From Domibacillus tundrae (lineage in GTDB: Bacteria > Bacillota > Bacilli > Bacillales > Domibacillaceae): 64,000 nt of DNA. This document shows positions 23,780-33,599 of the stretch, in pieces. The notes under the pieces were generated by a model, which saw only the letters and a program-made list of their open reading frames with translations, did no database searches and was not told where the DNA came from. Where the stretch lies: contig NZ_LAJA01000014.1 in assembly GCF_000970675.1 (NCBI RefSeq), positions 62,001 to 126,000 on the forward strand, written 5' to 3'. The position numbers and the translations under genes were made by a program. Positions within the stretch are counted from its first letter, which is position 1. Every line of letters begins with the position of its first letter.

Positions 23780-23849
23780 GAGAGAAGGAGCTTTTTTCGC
23801 TGGATGAAAACGGCTCATCTATTTATTTCCTAAAAGGGGTGTTGGGTAC

Positions 23850-24344
23850 ATGAAAGTGCAAGAAATTAGAGAGTTGATCAAGCTGGTCGACCAATCAGGG
23901 ATTGAAGAATTTGTATTTGAGTCAGCGGGAAGCAAGCTGAAAATGAAAAAATCAACCGGAAAGACTACATATGCTGCAACACCGGAAGCACCGGCATCAA
24001 ATGTTCAACATACTACACAGGCTGTGCAGGAGACGCCGAAAGCGCCAGCTATTCAAGAAGCACCGGTACCGGAAGCACCGAAGTCAGCAGCAGATGATTC
24101 AAGTTTACATAAAATCACCTCGCCAATGGTTGGTACATTTTACCAGTCTCAGTCGCCAGACAAAGAAGCGTACGTAAAGCCTGGATCTAAAATCCAATCA
24201 GACTCCGTAGTCTGTATTGTTGAGGCGATGAAGCTTTTTAATGAAATCGAAGCAGAAGTAGACGGCGAAATTGTCGAAATCCTCGTGAAAGACGGCCAGC
24301 TCGTTGAATACGGCCAGCCGCTTTTCTTAGTCAAACCAGAATAA
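23850..24344 (+). CDS. accB: Biotin carboxyl carrier protein of acetyl-CoA carboxylase
   Basis: A 164-residue BCCP. Residues 1-40 form the N-terminal helical/strand region, 45-85 a Pro/Ala-rich mobile linker (EAPASNVQ ... PVPEAPKSA), 88-164 the biotinyl domain with [16 protein letters not shown]; Lys128 is the biotinylation site. It carries the carboxyl group between AccC and the carboxyltransferase in the first step of fatty acid synthesis. AAAAGGGGTGTTGGGTAC lies before the ATG. Co-transcribed with accC 13 bp downstream. Confidence 0.96.
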   Translation: MKVQEIRELIKLVDQSGIEEFVFESAGSKLKMKKSTGKTTYAATPEAPASNVQHTTQAVQETPKAPAIQEAPVPEAPKSAADDSSLHKITSPMVGTFYQSQSPDKEAYVKPGSKIQSDSVVCIVEAMKLFNEIEAEVDGEIVEILVKDGQLVEYGQPLFLVKPE

Positions 24345-24357
24345 AGGAGAATTTGCC

Positions 24358-25716
24358 ATGATTAAAAAAGTATTAATTGCCAATCGCGGCGAAATTGCAG
24401 TTCGGATTATTCGTGCCTGCAAAGAGCTTCAGATTGAAACGGTCGCTGTATTTTCAGAAGCAGACCGTGAAGCGCTTCACGTGCAGTTAGCAGACGAAGC
24501 ATACTGCATTGGACCAACAGCTTCAAAAGACAGCTATTTAAATTTCACAAACATTGTCAGCGTTGCCAAATTAACAGAATCAGATGCCATTCATCCCGGC
24601 TATGGCTTTTTGGCGGAAAATGCAAGCTTTGCGGAATTGTGCCGTGAATGCAATATTATTTTTATCGGCCCATCACCCGAAGCGATTACACAAATGGGGA
24701 CAAAAGATGTCGCGCGCGATACGATGGAAAAAGCAGGCGTGCCGATCGTTCCAGGATCGGATGGGATTATAAAGGATGTAGAACAAGGTTTGTCTATCGC
24801 TGCTCAGATTGGCTATCCGGTTATCATTAAAGCAACAGCAGGCGGCGGCGGAAAAGGTATCCGTGTCGCGCGTGATGAGACGGAGCTTGAAAAAGGTGTC
24901 AACATGACGCAGCAAGAAGCGGCGACGGCTTTTGGCAATCCAGGCGTATATCTTGAAAAGTTTATTGAAGATTTCCGCCACGTTGAAATTCAAGTGATGG
25001 CTGATACACATGGCAATGTCATTCACCTTGGCGAGAGGGACTGTACGATTCAGCGTCGCATGCAAAAGCTGCTTGAAGAAACACCATCACCGGCATTAAA
25101 TGAAAAAATAAGAGCCGAAATGGGTGAAGCAGCCATAAAAGCAGCCAAAGCAGTTGATTATACAGGGGCAGGCACGGTAGAATTCATTTATGATGTACAT
25201 GCCGGCATGTTTTATTTTATGGAAATGAACACGCGTATCCAAGTAGAGCATCCAGTAACTGAAATGGTTACGGGTGTTGATTTGATCAAAGAACAAATCC
25301 GCGTTGCTTCCGGCGAAGTACTGTCCGTTAAACAAGAAGATGTCACATTTGACGGCTGGGCGATTGAATGCCGGATTAATGCTGAAAATCCGGAGAAAAA
25401 TTTCATGCCATCACCTGGAAGAGTAGAAGGATATCTTCCGCCAGGTGGATTTGGTGTCCGCATCGACTCTGCCGTTTATCCAGGGTACATGATTCCGCCA
25501 TTTTATGATTCAATGGTCGCGAAATTAATCGTGCACGGAAAAACGAGGGAAGAGGCAATTGCGCGGATGAAGCGGGCGTTGTCAGAATTTGTGGTGGAAG
25601 GTGTTCACACAACCATTCCATTCCATCAAAAACTGCTTGAGCATGACGTATTTATTAGCGGGGATTTTAATACGAAATTTCTAGAAACGTACGATGTAAT
25701 GAAAACTCAATCTTAA
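24358..25716 (+). CDS. accC: Biotin carboxylase of acetyl-CoA carboxylase
   Basis: 452 residues with the ATP-grasp architecture: N-terminal [19 protein letters not shown], the glycine-rich ATP loop [13 protein letters not shown], catalytic [16 protein letters not shown] and [14 protein letters not shown]. It carboxylates the biotin on AccB using ATP and bicarbonate. The length is normal for AccC. The AAAGGAGAATTTGCC ribosome site is strong. In this organism it might also supply carboxybiotin to the carboxyltransferase at 52457-54007, which has no dedicated partner in the window. Confidence 0.97.
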   Translation: MIKKVLIANRGEIAVRIIRACKELQIETVAVFSEADREALHVQLADEAYCIGPTASKDSYLNFTNIVSVAKLTESDAIHPGYGFLAENASFAELCRECNIIFIGPSPEAITQMGTKDVARDTMEKAGVPIVPGSDGIIKDVEQGLSIAAQIGYPVIIKATAGGGGKGIRVARDETELEKGVNMTQQEAATAFGNPGVYLEKFIEDFRHVEIQVMADTHGNVIHLGERDCTIQRRMQKLLEETPSPALNEKIRAEMGEAAIKAAKAVDYTGAGTVEFIYDVHAGMFYFMEMNTRIQVEHPVTEMVTGVDLIKEQIRVASGEVLSVKQEDVTFDGWAIECRINAENPEKNFMPSPGRVEGYLPPGGFGVRIDSAVYPGYMIPPFYDSMVAKLIVHGKTREEAIARMKRALSEFVVEGVHTTIPFHQKLLEHDVFISGDFNTKFLETYDVMKTQS

Positions 25717-25732
25717 TTCGGAGGTGCACAGC

Positions 25733-26152
25733 ATGTCAGAACAGCAAGCTGTAAATCAGGTACTTGAAATGAGTAATGGAGAAGGCGGCCATGGCCGCAT
25801 TGAAATTGCGCCTGAAGTGATTGAAGTCATTGCCGGCATTGCCGCATCAGAAGTCGACGGAGTGGAAAAAATGCGCGGCAGCTTTGCGGCGGGTGTTGTG
25901 GAACGTCTCGGCAAGAAAAACCATGGCAAAGGTGTCCGGGTTGAGTTAACCGAAGAAGGCATAAAAGTGGATGTGTATTGTGTTGTGAAATTTGGCGTCT
26001 CCATTCCTCGGGTCGCGAAGCTCGTGCAAGAAGGGATTCGTCAGACCCTTTTAAACATGACGGCACTAGAAGCAGACGAAGTAAACATTCATATTGTTGG
26101 GATTCAATTTGAAACGAAGCAGCCAGAACCTGAGTACCAGGATGAAGTGTAA
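25733..26152 (+). CDS. yqhY: Asp23/Gls24 family envelope stress protein YqhY
   Basis: A 139-residue Asp23-family protein. The pattern IEIAPEVIEVIAGIAASEVDGV and VDVYCVVKFGVSIPRVAKLVQEGI is diagnostic. The accB-accC-yqhY order is conserved across Firmicutes, and in B. subtilis YqhY limits acetyl-CoA carboxylase activity, so a role in controlling malonyl-CoA supply is likely. ATG 25733 is chosen because GGAGGTGCACAG precedes it; the GTG within that ribosome site is rejected. Confidence 0.93.
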   Translation: MSEQQAVNQVLEMSNGEGGHGRIEIAPEVIEVIAGIAASEVDGVEKMRGSFAAGVVERLGKKNHGKGVRVELTEEGIKVDVYCVVKFGVSIPRVAKLVQEGIRQTLLNMTALEADEVNIHIVGIQFETKQPEPEYQDEV

Positions 26153-26161
26153 AAGAAAAAG

Positions 26162-26188
26162 CGCTCCGGCATTGCCGGGGCGTTTTTC
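26162..26188 (+). terminator. Terminator of the accBC-yqhY operon
   Basis: CGCTCCGGC, loop ATT, GCCGGGGCG with five T. Confidence 0.85.
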
Positions 26189-26193
26189 TCATT

Positions 26194-26286
26194 TTATCCA
26201 GACAAGCCCTTCTGCAGGCAAAAAGCGCCTCCGCTAGTGCTCATCTTATGCTTGTCGCCGATAAACAGGCGCCTTGCACTTTTCGA
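26194..26286. repeat. Dispersed Bacillaceae intergenic repeat, short copy
   Basis: Shares CAAGCCCTTCTG, AGGCAAAAAGCGCCTCC and CTTATGCTTGTCGCCGATAA with the copy at 50638-50760 and ends in GGCGCCTTGCACTTTTC, like a family of palindromic intergenic repeats common in Bacillaceae. About 30 bases of the left arm present in the other copy are missing here. Confidence 0.75.
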
Positions 26287-26350
26287 TTGTTTTCGACAAG
26301 GGTTTTTTATGCTATGATCAAAAAGGCATTAAATATAAAGGAGCAATCGA

Positions 26351-26743
26351 ATGAATAGACGCACGGCACGGGAAAAGGGCATACAGGCTCTTTATCAGAT
26401 GGATTTAAGTGGAGCGGAGTCAGCGGAAGCGGTTGAGAACGTGTTAAACGGCGATGAAAGTGACAGCAGTTATTTGCAGGAAATTGTTGCCGGTGTGGAA
26501 ACACATCGTGATGAAATTGATGCAATGATTAAAAATAATCTGGAAAAATGGTCATTTGACCGATTGGCAAAAGTTGACCGCAACATTTTGCGCCTCGCTG
26601 TATACGAAATGAACTATTCAGACGACGTTCCAGCTAAAGTGGCCATAAACGAAGCAATTGAACTGGCGAAGTATTTTAGTGATGAACGCGCTGGGAAATT
26701 TATTAATGGTGTTTTATCAAAAATCAATCAATTAATGGACTAA
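26351..26743 (+). CDS. nusB: Transcription antitermination factor NusB
   Basis: A 130-residue all-helical RNA-binding protein. The N-terminal RRTAREKGIQALYQMDLSG (Arg-rich boxA-binding helix) and the C-terminal YFSDERAGKFINGVLSKI are family signatures. With NusE (S10) it binds boxA in rRNA operon leaders and prevents premature termination. AAAGGAGCAATCGA lies before the ATG. It starts the nusB-folD-xseA cluster. Confidence 0.96.
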   Translation: MNRRTAREKGIQALYQMDLSGAESAEAVENVLNGDESDSSYLQEIVAGVETHRDEIDAMIKNNLEKWSFDRLAKVDRNILRLAVYEMNYSDDVPAKVAINEAIELAKYFSDERAGKFINGVLSKINQLMD

Positions 26744-26758
26744 GTGAGGGGTTTTTTC

Positions 26759-27613
26759 ATGACAGCAACTATTATTGACGGAAAAGCAATTGCGAAAGAC
26801 ATTCGTGCAGAACTAAAAGAAGAAATTGATGCGCTGAAAGCATCCGGCACAACACCGGGGCTTGCGGTCGTGATCGTTGGGGACGACCCAGCTTCTCATA
26901 CGTATGTAAACAGCAAAGAAAAAAGCAGCAAAGAAATCGGTATTCATTCAGAAGTTCACCGCTTTCCAGCTGGTTGGACGGAAGAAGCGCTTTTGCAAAA
27001 AGTAGAGGAACTGAACAACGACGAAAACATTCACGGTATTCTTGTCCAGCTGCCGCTTCCGAAGCATATTTCTGAAGACAAAGTGATCGATGCGATTATT
27101 CCTGAAAAAGATGTTGACGGCTTCCATCCAGTGAACGTCGGAAAAATGGTGATTGGTAAAGATACGTTTTATTCATGTACGCCATATGGCATCATGAAAA
27201 TGCTCGAGAAAGAGAATATTTCGCTTGAAGGCAAGCATGTTGTCGTTATTGGACGAAGCAACATTGTCGGCAAGCCGGCTGCATTGCTTTCATTAATGCA
27301 TAACGCAACGGTCACGATTTGCCATTCCCGTACGAAAGACTTGCCGTCGATCACGCGTCAGGCAGATGTTGTTATTGCGGCAGTAGGCATTGCCAATTAT
27401 GTAACAGCAGACCACTTAAAGCCGGGCGCAGTTGTTATTGATGTCGGGATTAACCGAAACGCAGAAGGCAAGCTGTGCGGCGATGTTGACTTTAACAGTG
27501 CGAAAGAAACAGCGGGTGCCATTACACCGGTGCCAGGTGGTGTTGGTCCGATGACCATTACAATGCTTCTTTACAACACAGTGAAATCAGCAAAAGCATT
27601 CGCAGCGAAATAA
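26759..27613 (+). CDS. folD: Bifunctional methylenetetrahydrofolate dehydrogenase/cyclohydrolase
   Basis: 284 residues. Substrate-binding motifs [14 protein letters not shown] (with the catalytic Lys) and VQLPLPKHI, the Rossmann NADP site [15 protein letters not shown] and the C-terminal [14 protein letters not shown] are present. The enzyme interconverts 5,10-methylene- and 10-formyl-tetrahydrofolate. ATG 26759 follows GTGAGGGG; a longer in-frame start (26744) lies too close to the nusB end and lacks a ribosome site. Confidence 0.97.
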   Translation: MTATIIDGKAIAKDIRAELKEEIDALKASGTTPGLAVVIVGDDPASHTYVNSKEKSSKEIGIHSEVHRFPAGWTEEALLQKVEELNNDENIHGILVQLPLPKHISEDKVIDAIIPEKDVDGFHPVNVGKMVIGKDTFYSCTPYGIMKMLEKENISLEGKHVVVIGRSNIVGKPAALLSLMHNATVTICHSRTKDLPSITRQADVVIAAVGIANYVTADHLKPGAVVIDVGINRNAEGKLCGDVDFNSAKETAGAITPVPGGVGPMTITMLLYNTVKSAKAFAAK

Positions 27614-27631
27614 ATTCATAGTAGATGAATG

Positions 27632-27677
27632 AAACTGTCTTTTCGATCGTGTTATAATCGGAAAGACAGTTTTTTTA
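27632..27677 (+). terminator. Terminator after folD
   Basis: AAACTGTCTTT and AAAGACAGTTT form a long stem, extended by CGAT/ATCG, followed by seven T. Confidence 0.85.
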
Positions 27678-27727
27678 TGAATATAAAGCGCCTTGCGCAT
27701 TTCTTGTGAAGAAAAAGGTGAACAGAG

Positions 27728-29083
27728 ATGGAGCCAAATCAGCATTTGACCGTTAAAGCGTTAACGAAATACATAAAGAGAAAATTTGATGCGGACCCGC
27801 ATTTGAAAAATATGGCCGTAAAAGGCGAGCTGTCCAACGTGAAGCACCATTCGAGCGGACATCTGTATTTCACGCTGAAAGATGACAGTGCGCGCATCAT
27901 GGCAGTGATGTTTGCCGCTTCTGCAAAGTCGTTAACATTTCGTCCTGAAAACGGCATGGAAGTTATTTTGACGGGGGACGTGACCATATATGAATCAAGC
28001 GGTCAATATCAAATGTATGTAAAAACAATGCAGCAGGATGGGGCCGGTAATTTGTTTGCTGCATTTGAGCTGCTCAAAAAGAAACTTGAGCAGGAAGGGC
28101 TGTTTCGCACAGATGTCAAGCGCTCGATACCGGCTTATCCCTCTTCTATCGCTGTGGTAACTTCGCCAACCGGTGCAGCGATTCGGGACATTTTAACGAC
28201 GATTAACCGTCGTTATCCTTCTGCTGAAGTGCTCATTTATCCGGCACTTGTCCAAGGAGACCGCGCGGCGGCATCGATTGTGAGCCAGCTTGAAAAAGCC
28301 AATGAAGATGGCCGTGCGGATATTGTGATTGCCGGGCGCGGCGGAGGTTCAATCGAAGAACTGTGGGCCTTTAATGAAGAAGCAGTCGCCCGGGCGATCC
28401 GTTCCTCAAAGATTCCGGTTATCTCTGCCGTTGGCCACGAAACCGATTTTACGATTGCTGATTTTGTTGCCGATTTACGGGCACCGACCCCAACAGCAGC
28501 AGCAGAAATGGCGGTTCCGCACATTGAAGAAGTATCGGAACGAATTAAGGCGAAAGAAAATCGCCTCATGCGGGCTGCTTCAGAAAAAATCCGTTCTTCA
28601 AGAAACCGGCATCAAGCCATTTTAAACGCCTACGTAATGCGTAACCCACAAGCGCTTTACAGACAGCAATTTGAGCGGGCGGACCGGCTGCAAGAACAGC
28701 TCATCCACCGTGCAAAATTATTGGTCGATCGAAAAAAAACAGCTGTGCAGCATGCATCGTTCCGTCTCTCAAGAATGGGTCCCGGCCCGCGTATTGAATT
28801 CGAAGCGGTACAGCTTGAAAAAATAAAAAAACGGCTGCACTGGCTGACCCAATCAGCTGTAAATGAAAAAAAATCAGCTTTTCAACAAAATATTGCCATG
28901 CTCGATGCCCTCAGTCCACTAAAAGTGATGGAAAGAGGGTACAGCCTTATATACAGTGATGACGAAATATTGATAAAAACAGTCCAAGATGTGGAAAAAG
29001 GAGACCGCATTCGTGTGCAGATGACTGACGGCACGATTCATGCACATGTCGACTTAATCGGGGGGAAGAAAGATGAAACTTGA
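27728..29083 (+). CDS. xseA: Exodeoxyribonuclease VII large subunit
   Basis: 451 residues. An N-terminal OB-fold (residues 5-100; VKGELSNVKHHSSGHLYFTL), the catalytic core with VVTSPTGAAIRDIL, AGRGGGSIEELWAFN, SAVGHETDFT and ADLRAPTPTAAAE, a long coiled coil (about 260-400) and the C-terminal LKVMERGYSLI. With XseB it degrades single-stranded DNA from both ends in the cytoplasm. AGGTGAACAG lies before the ATG. The 3' end overlaps xseB by 11 bp. Confidence 0.97.
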   Translation: MEPNQHLTVKALTKYIKRKFDADPHLKNMAVKGELSNVKHHSSGHLYFTLKDDSARIMAVMFAASAKSLTFRPENGMEVILTGDVTIYESSGQYQMYVKTMQQDGAGNLFAAFELLKKKLEQEGLFRTDVKRSIPAYPSSIAVVTSPTGAAIRDILTTINRRYPSAEVLIYPALVQGDRAAASIVSQLEKANEDGRADIVIAGRGGGSIEELWAFNEEAVARAIRSSKIPVISAVGHETDFTIADFVADLRAPTPTAAAEMAVPHIEEVSERIKAKENRLMRAASEKIRSSRNRHQAILNAYVMRNPQALYRQQFERADRLQEQLIHRAKLLVDRKKTAVQHASFRLSRMGPGPRIEFEAVQLEKIKKRLHWLTQSAVNEKKSAFQQNIAMLDALSPLKVMERGYSLIYSDDEILIKTVQDVEKGDRIRVQMTDGTIHAHVDLIGGKKDET

Positions 29084-29303
29084 AAATGTAAGCTTTGAAC
29101 AGGCAATGGAGCAGCTGGAAAAAATCACTGCGCGTCTGGAAGAAGGGGACGTGCCCCTGGAAGAAGCGCTAGAAGAATATAAGCGCGGGATGGAATTGTC
29201 TGCTTTATGCCACAGCAAGCTGAAAAAAGCGGAAACCGAACTGGCTAAGCTGGTAACAAACGATGGAGATCAGCCATTTCGTTTGGATGGTGAGGACGTG
29301 TGA
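29073..29303 (+). CDS. xseB: Exodeoxyribonuclease VII small subunit
   Basis: A 76-residue helical hairpin protein with the family signature SFEQAMEQLEKITARLEEGD and LEEALEEYKRGM. Several copies bind the coiled coil of XseA. Start and stop overlap xseA and ispA (GTGA), so translation of the three genes is coupled. An acidic C-terminus is usual. Confidence 0.96.
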   Translation: MKLENVSFEQAMEQLEKITARLEEGDVPLEEALEEYKRGMELSALCHSKLKKAETELAKLVTNDGDQPFRLDGEDV

Positions 29304-30181
29304 AGGATTTAAAAAAATATATGGACGAAAAGCTGGAATTGTTCGAACCGTATATGCTTGAGTACGTTAACACATTACAGGCACCGGATGTGCTGAAAGA
29401 AGCGATGGCGTATTCATTAAAAGCGGGAGGAAAACGGATTAGACCGATGCTCCTATTTGCGGCGCTTGAAACGTATGGACAAAAAGCGGAACAAGGGTTT
29501 GATGTTGCCTGCGCACTTGAAATGATCCATACGTACTCGTTAATTCATGATGATTTGCCTGCAATGGATGACGACGATTTGCGGCGTGGAAAGCCGACAA
29601 ATCATAAAGTGTTTGGTGAAGCAACAGCCATTTTAGCAGGTGACGCGCTGTTGACGTATGCGTTTGAAATCATTGCCCGTTCCGATGTGTATTCACCGGA
29701 GCAGGCTGTTCAATTAATCCGCATGCTGTCCTTTGCGGCGGGTCCGGCTGGTATGGCAGGCGGGCAGGTTGCCGATATGGAAGGGGAACAAAAAATGCTT
29801 TCCCTTGCTGAACTTGAATATATTCATCATCAAAAAACAGGACGCTTGCTTGAATTTAGTGTCATGGCTGGTGCTCTTATTGGCGGTGCAGATAAGGCAG
29901 AAACAGTGCTGCTTGAAACGTATGCGCGCCATATCGGGCTGGCTTTTCAAATCCGTGATGACATTTTAGATGTAGAAGGGACGGAAGAAGAAATCGGCAA
30001 GCCGGTCGGCAGTGACGAAACAAATGAAAAAAGTACATATCCGGTTTTATTGACCATGGACGGCGCGAAAGAAAAACTATCTGAAGAGCTGCAAGGTGCT
30101 TTAAAAGCCATCGCTTTATTAAAAAGGCCGGCGCCTCTTTTAGAAGCATTTGCTGATTTAATTGCGAAACGCACATCGTAA
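29300..30181 (+). CDS. ispA: Farnesyl diphosphate synthase (short-chain prenyltransferase)
   Basis: 293 residues from GTG 29300, overlapping the xseB stop. Both aspartate-rich motifs are present: DDLPAMDDDDLRRG (FARM, with the bacterial insertion of two residues) and IRDDILDVEG (SARM). Also GGKRIRPML. It condenses isopentenyl diphosphate with DMAPP/GPP to farnesyl diphosphate. Adjacent dxs makes the precursor of the same pathway. Confidence 0.96.
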   Translation: MKDLKKYMDEKLELFEPYMLEYVNTLQAPDVLKEAMAYSLKAGGKRIRPMLLFAALETYGQKAEQGFDVACALEMIHTYSLIHDDLPAMDDDDLRRGKPTNHKVFGEATAILAGDALLTYAFEIIARSDVYSPEQAVQLIRMLSFAAGPAGMAGGQVADMEGEQKMLSLAELEYIHHQKTGRLLEFSVMAGALIGGADKAETVLLETYARHIGLAFQIRDDILDVEGTEEEIGKPVGSDETNEKSTYPVLLTMDGAKEKLSEELQGALKAIALLKRPAPLLEAFADLIAKRTS

Positions 30182-30192
30182 AATGACGAAAA

Positions 30193-30222
30193 TTGTTAGC
30201 GCCAATCGGCCTGTGCTATAAT
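30193..30222 (+). promoter_or_regulatory. Sigma-A promoter of dxs
   Basis: TTGTTA (30193-30198), 18-bp spacer, TATAAT (30217-30222), with the extended TG at 30214-30215. It lies between ispA and dxs, so dxs and downstream genes can be transcribed apart from xseA-ispA. Confidence 0.8.
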
Positions 30223-30273
30223 AGCGGTACATTTAACTAAAACTGAAACAGTCAGGAAAGTGAGCTGATCCAC

Positions 30274-32169
30274 TTGGATCTATTATCCATTAAAGACCCG
30301 TCTTTTGTGAAAAAAATGAATGTGCATGAAATGGAGCAGCTAAGCTCGGAAATCCGCAGATTTCTCATTGAGAAACTATCTGTAACAGGCGGGCATATTG
30401 GCCCCAACCTTGGAGTTGTCGAGTTGACTGTTGCTCTCCATCACTGTTTTACAAGCCCAAAAGATAAATTTTTATTTGATGTCGGGCACCAATCCTATGT
30501 CCATAAAATTTTAACCGGCCGGGCGGATAGATTTGACACGCTGCGCCAGTATAAAGGACTGTGTGGATTTCCAAAAATGAATGAAAGCGAACACGACGTA
30601 TGGGAGACTGGACACAGCTCGACGTCGTTATCCGCTGCAATGGGCATGGCAATTGCCCGTGACTTGAAAAAATCAGACGACCATATTGTTCCGGTAATTG
30701 GAGACGGTGCGCTCACAGGCGGAATGGCATTGGAAGCACTCAATCATATCGGTCATGAAAAAACGAATATGATCGTCATTTTAAATGACAATGAAATGTC
30801 GATTGCCCCAAATGTTGGTGCGATGCATAACATGCTTGGAAGAATGAGAACAGGCGGTAAATATAATAAGCTGAAAGATGATTTAGAGCTTTTATTAAAG
30901 CGGATTCCGGCCGTGGGCGGTAAAGTAGCTTCAACAGCAGAACGGATGAAAGACAGCTTAAAGTATATGTTTGTTCCGGGCATGTTTTTTGAAGAATTCG
31001 GCTTTACGTATCTCGGTCCGATTGATGGACATAATTTTGCTGATTTAATCAAAAGCCTGGAGCAGGCGAAGCGGACAGAGGGACCGGTTCTTGTTCATGT
31101 TATTACGAAAAAAGGTAAAGGGTACAAGCCCGCTGAAACAGATATAGTCGGTTCTTGGCATGGCACAGGTCCATATAAAATGGACACGGGTGACATGATT
31201 AAAGCGAAAAATGAACCGCCCGCTTGGAGTGCAGTGGTCAGTGAGACGGTACGTGAAATTGCCCGGACTGATGAGCGTATCGTTGCCATTACACCAGCGA
31301 TGCCGGTTGGTTCTAAATTGCTTGGATTTGCCAGTGAATTTCCTGAACGGATGTTTGACGTCGGCATCGCTGAACAGCATGCTGCAACAGTTGCTGCCGG
31401 ACTTGCCACACAAGGCATGAAGCCGTTTCTAGCTATTTATTCGACATTTTTGCAGCGTGCTTATGACCAAGTCGTCCACGATATTTGCCGTCCAAATTTA
31501 AATGTGTTTATCGGTATTGACCGCTCCGGACTTGTTGGAGGAGATGGTGAAACGCACCAAGGCGTGTTCGATATTGCGTTTCTCCGCCACTTGCCCAATA
31601 TGATTTTAATGATGCCCAAAGACGAAAATGAAGGGCGCCATATGGTCAACACCGCGATTCAATATGACGATGGTCCAATCGCAATGCGTTTTCCGCGGGG
31701 CAACGGGCTTGGTGTTGACATAGATCCTCAGCTTGGTGTTATTCCAATTGGTTCATGGGAAGTATTAAAAGAAGGAACAGATGCGGCTGTTTTAACGTTC
31801 GGTACAACTATTTCGATGGCGCTTGAAGCAGCAGAAGAGCTGGAAGCCCGCGGCATGAGTGTCAAAGTTGTAAATGCCCGTTTTATTAAGCCGCTTGATC
31901 ACACGATGCTGAACGAACTATTTACCCAACACATACCGATTTTAACGATTGAAGAAGCCATACTTGAAGGCGGATTCGGCAGCGCGGTTCTTGAAGAAGC
32001 GCACGAATCAGGTCATCACGGTGTAGTCATTGACCGAATGGGGATTCCAGATCAGTTTATTGAACATGGCAGTGTGACAATGCTGCTTGAAGACATTCAC
32101 TTAACGAGGGAAGAAGCGGTTCGTAAATTAACAGCTCTCGTTCGGGAAAAACAAGAGGAACGTGCATAA
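30274..32169 (+). CDS. dxs: 1-deoxy-D-xylulose-5-phosphate synthase
   Basis: 631 residues from a TTG start; [11 protein letters not shown] aligns with the start of other Bacillus Dxs proteins. It is thiamine-diphosphate dependent: [16 protein letters not shown] is the TPP motif, [17 protein letters not shown] and [15 protein letters not shown] belong to the PP and Pyr domains, and GFGSAVLEE to the C-terminal domain. It condenses pyruvate and glyceraldehyde 3-phosphate, the first step of the MEP isoprenoid pathway. yqxC follows 2 bp downstream. Confidence 0.97.
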   Translation: MDLLSIKDPSFVKKMNVHEMEQLSSEIRRFLIEKLSVTGGHIGPNLGVVELTVALHHCFTSPKDKFLFDVGHQSYVHKILTGRADRFDTLRQYKGLCGFPKMNESEHDVWETGHSSTSLSAAMGMAIARDLKKSDDHIVPVIGDGALTGGMALEALNHIGHEKTNMIVILNDNEMSIAPNVGAMHNMLGRMRTGGKYNKLKDDLELLLKRIPAVGGKVASTAERMKDSLKYMFVPGMFFEEFGFTYLGPIDGHNFADLIKSLEQAKRTEGPVLVHVITKKGKGYKPAETDIVGSWHGTGPYKMDTGDMIKAKNEPPAWSAVVSETVREIARTDERIVAITPAMPVGSKLLGFASEFPERMFDVGIAEQHAATVAAGLATQGMKPFLAIYSTFLQRAYDQVVHDICRPNLNVFIGIDRSGLVGGDGETHQGVFDIAFLRHLPNMILMMPKDENEGRHMVNTAIQYDDGPIAMRFPRGNGLGVDIDPQLGVIPIGSWEVLKEGTDAAVLTFGTTISMALEAAEELEARGMSVKVVNARFIKPLDHTMLNELFTQHIPILTIEEAILEGGFGSAVLEEAHESGHHGVVIDRMGIPDQFIEHGSVTMLLEDIHLTREEAVRKLTALVREKQEERA

Positions 32170-32171
32170 CG

Positions 32172-32999
32172 ATGGCTAAAAAGGAACGAATTGATGTACT
32201 TCTCGTTGAAAAAGGCTTAATTGAAACACGTGAAAAAGCAAAGCGTGCTGTAATGGCCGGGATTGTTTATTCCAACGAAGAGCGGATCGACAAGCCGGGA
32301 GAAAAAATTCCAGTTGATGCGCCGCTCGAGATAAAAGGAAAAACGATGCCGTATGTGAGCCGTGGCGGATTAAAGCTTGAAAAAGCGCTGCGTGTATTTG
32401 ATCTTACAGTTCAGGATAAAATATTAATTGATATTGGTGCGTCAACGGGCGGATTCACTGATTGCGCGCTTCAAAATGGCGCGAAAATGTCCTATGCACT
32501 GGATGTTGGATATAATCAGCTGGCATGGAAGCTCCGCCAGGATGAGCGCGTTGTTGTTATGGAGCGGACTAATTTCCGATATGTGACGCCAGCGAATTTA
32601 GAGCGTGGCATGCCTGATTTTGCTGTAATCGATGTATCGTTTATTTCCCTATCACTTATTCTGCCGGTTTTAAAAACGCTTCTTGTTTCAGGAGCCGATG
32701 TCATGGCACTCATAAAGCCGCAGTTTGAAGCGGGACGTGACCAAGTCGGTAAAAAAGGGATTGTGCGTGATCGTGCGGTTCATCAGGCTGTCATTGAAAA
32801 AATTGTGCAGCTTGCATCTACACTTGGTTATGATGTGATGAATGTATCGCATTCACCTATTACGGGCGGTGATGGCAACATTGAATTTTTGCTGCATATT
32901 CGCTGGCCGGGTGAAGAAAACGGCGGGAACATCAAGCTGCCTGTTACATCAGAGCAGGCTGTGGCAGCAGCTCACGAAGAATTCAATCAAAAAAGCTAA
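32172..32999 (+). CDS. yqxC: TlyA-family rRNA methyltransferase YqxC
   Basis: 275 residues. An N-terminal S4 RNA-binding domain (RIDVLLVEKGLIETREKAKRA) is followed by a FtsJ-like SAM methyltransferase domain (LIDIGASTGGFTDCALQNGA, ALDVGYNQLAW, VIDVSFISL). TlyA homologues 2'-O-methylate rRNA (and are often misannotated as hemolysins). Conserved in the dxs-yqxC-ahrC-recN order. CATAACG separates it from dxs. Confidence 0.93.
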   Translation: MAKKERIDVLLVEKGLIETREKAKRAVMAGIVYSNEERIDKPGEKIPVDAPLEIKGKTMPYVSRGGLKLEKALRVFDLTVQDKILIDIGASTGGFTDCALQNGAKMSYALDVGYNQLAWKLRQDERVVVMERTNFRYVTPANLERGMPDFAVIDVSFISLSLILPVLKTLLVSGADVMALIKPQFEAGRDQVGKKGIVRDRAVHQAVIEKIVQLASTLGYDVMNVSHSPITGGDGNIEFLLHIRWPGEENGGNIKLPVTSEQAVAAAHEEFNQKS

Positions 33000-33011
33000 C
33001 CATCTTTGCTT

Positions 33012-33061
33012 AAAAAAGCGGCCGATTCCGTCTATATAAAATGGAAACGTGCCGCTTTTTC
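33012..33061 (+). terminator. Terminator after yqxC
   Basis: AAAAAGCGGC and GCCGCTTTTT pair across an A+T-containing loop with inner CG pairs. T-rich tail follows. Confidence 0.75.
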
Positions 33062-33090
33062 TATACTTTTCATTGCATATACAATATGAT

Positions 33091-33118
33091 AATGTATAAA
33101 CAAGTATAATTATACATT
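33091..33118 (+). promoter_or_regulatory. Inverted repeat operator upstream of ahrC
   Basis: AATGTATAA (33091-33099) and TTATACATT (33110-33118) form a perfect 9-bp inverted repeat separated by 10 bases, 15 bases before the ahrC start. A TATAAT at 33105-33110 lies within it. The TNTGNATW-like half sites and position suggest an ARG box for autoregulation, not shown experimentally here. Confidence 0.6.
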
Positions 33119-33132
33119 ATGAGGTGAACGAT

Positions 33133-33582
33133 ATGAATAAAGGACAGCGACATATAAAAATTAGAGAAATGATTGCAAATAATGAAATTGAAACACAGGA
33201 TGAGCTTGTCGATTTGCTGCGCGAATCTGGATACAATGTGACGCAAGCAACCATTTCACGTGATATTAAAGAACTCCATCTCGTGAAAGTGCCATTAATG
33301 GATGGGCGTTACAAATATAGCTTACCCGCCGATCAACGCTTTAATCCATTGCAAAAATTAAAACGATCGCTTGTAGACTGTTTTGTCAGCATCGACTCTG
33401 CTGGTCATTTTGTGGTCATGAAAACACTGCCGGGTAATGCGCAGGCAGTTGGGGCACTCATCGACAATTTAGACTGGGAAGAAATTATGGGAACGATTTG
33501 CGGCGATGATACGTGCCTGCTTATTTGCCGAGCACCGGAACATACAGAGGTCGTATCGACCCGCTTTTTAGAAATGCTTTAA
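33133..33582 (+). CDS. ahrC: Arginine repressor/activator AhrC (ArgR)
   Basis: 149 residues, the exact B. subtilis length. N-terminal winged helix ([20 protein letters not shown] ... [19 protein letters not shown]) and C-terminal hexamerisation/arginine-binding domain with [17 protein letters not shown] and [14 protein letters not shown]. With arginine it represses biosynthetic genes and activates arginine catabolism. ATG 33133 is chosen over the upstream GTG because that GTG is part of the GAGGTG ribosome site. Confidence 0.96.
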   Translation: MNKGQRHIKIREMIANNEIETQDELVDLLRESGYNVTQATISRDIKELHLVKVPLMDGRYKYSLPADQRFNPLQKLKRSLVDCFVSIDSAGHFVVMKTLPGNAQAVGALIDNLDWEEIMGTICGDDTCLLICRAPEHTEVVSTRFLEML

Positions 33583-33599
33583 TAAGGATGTGACCGATT

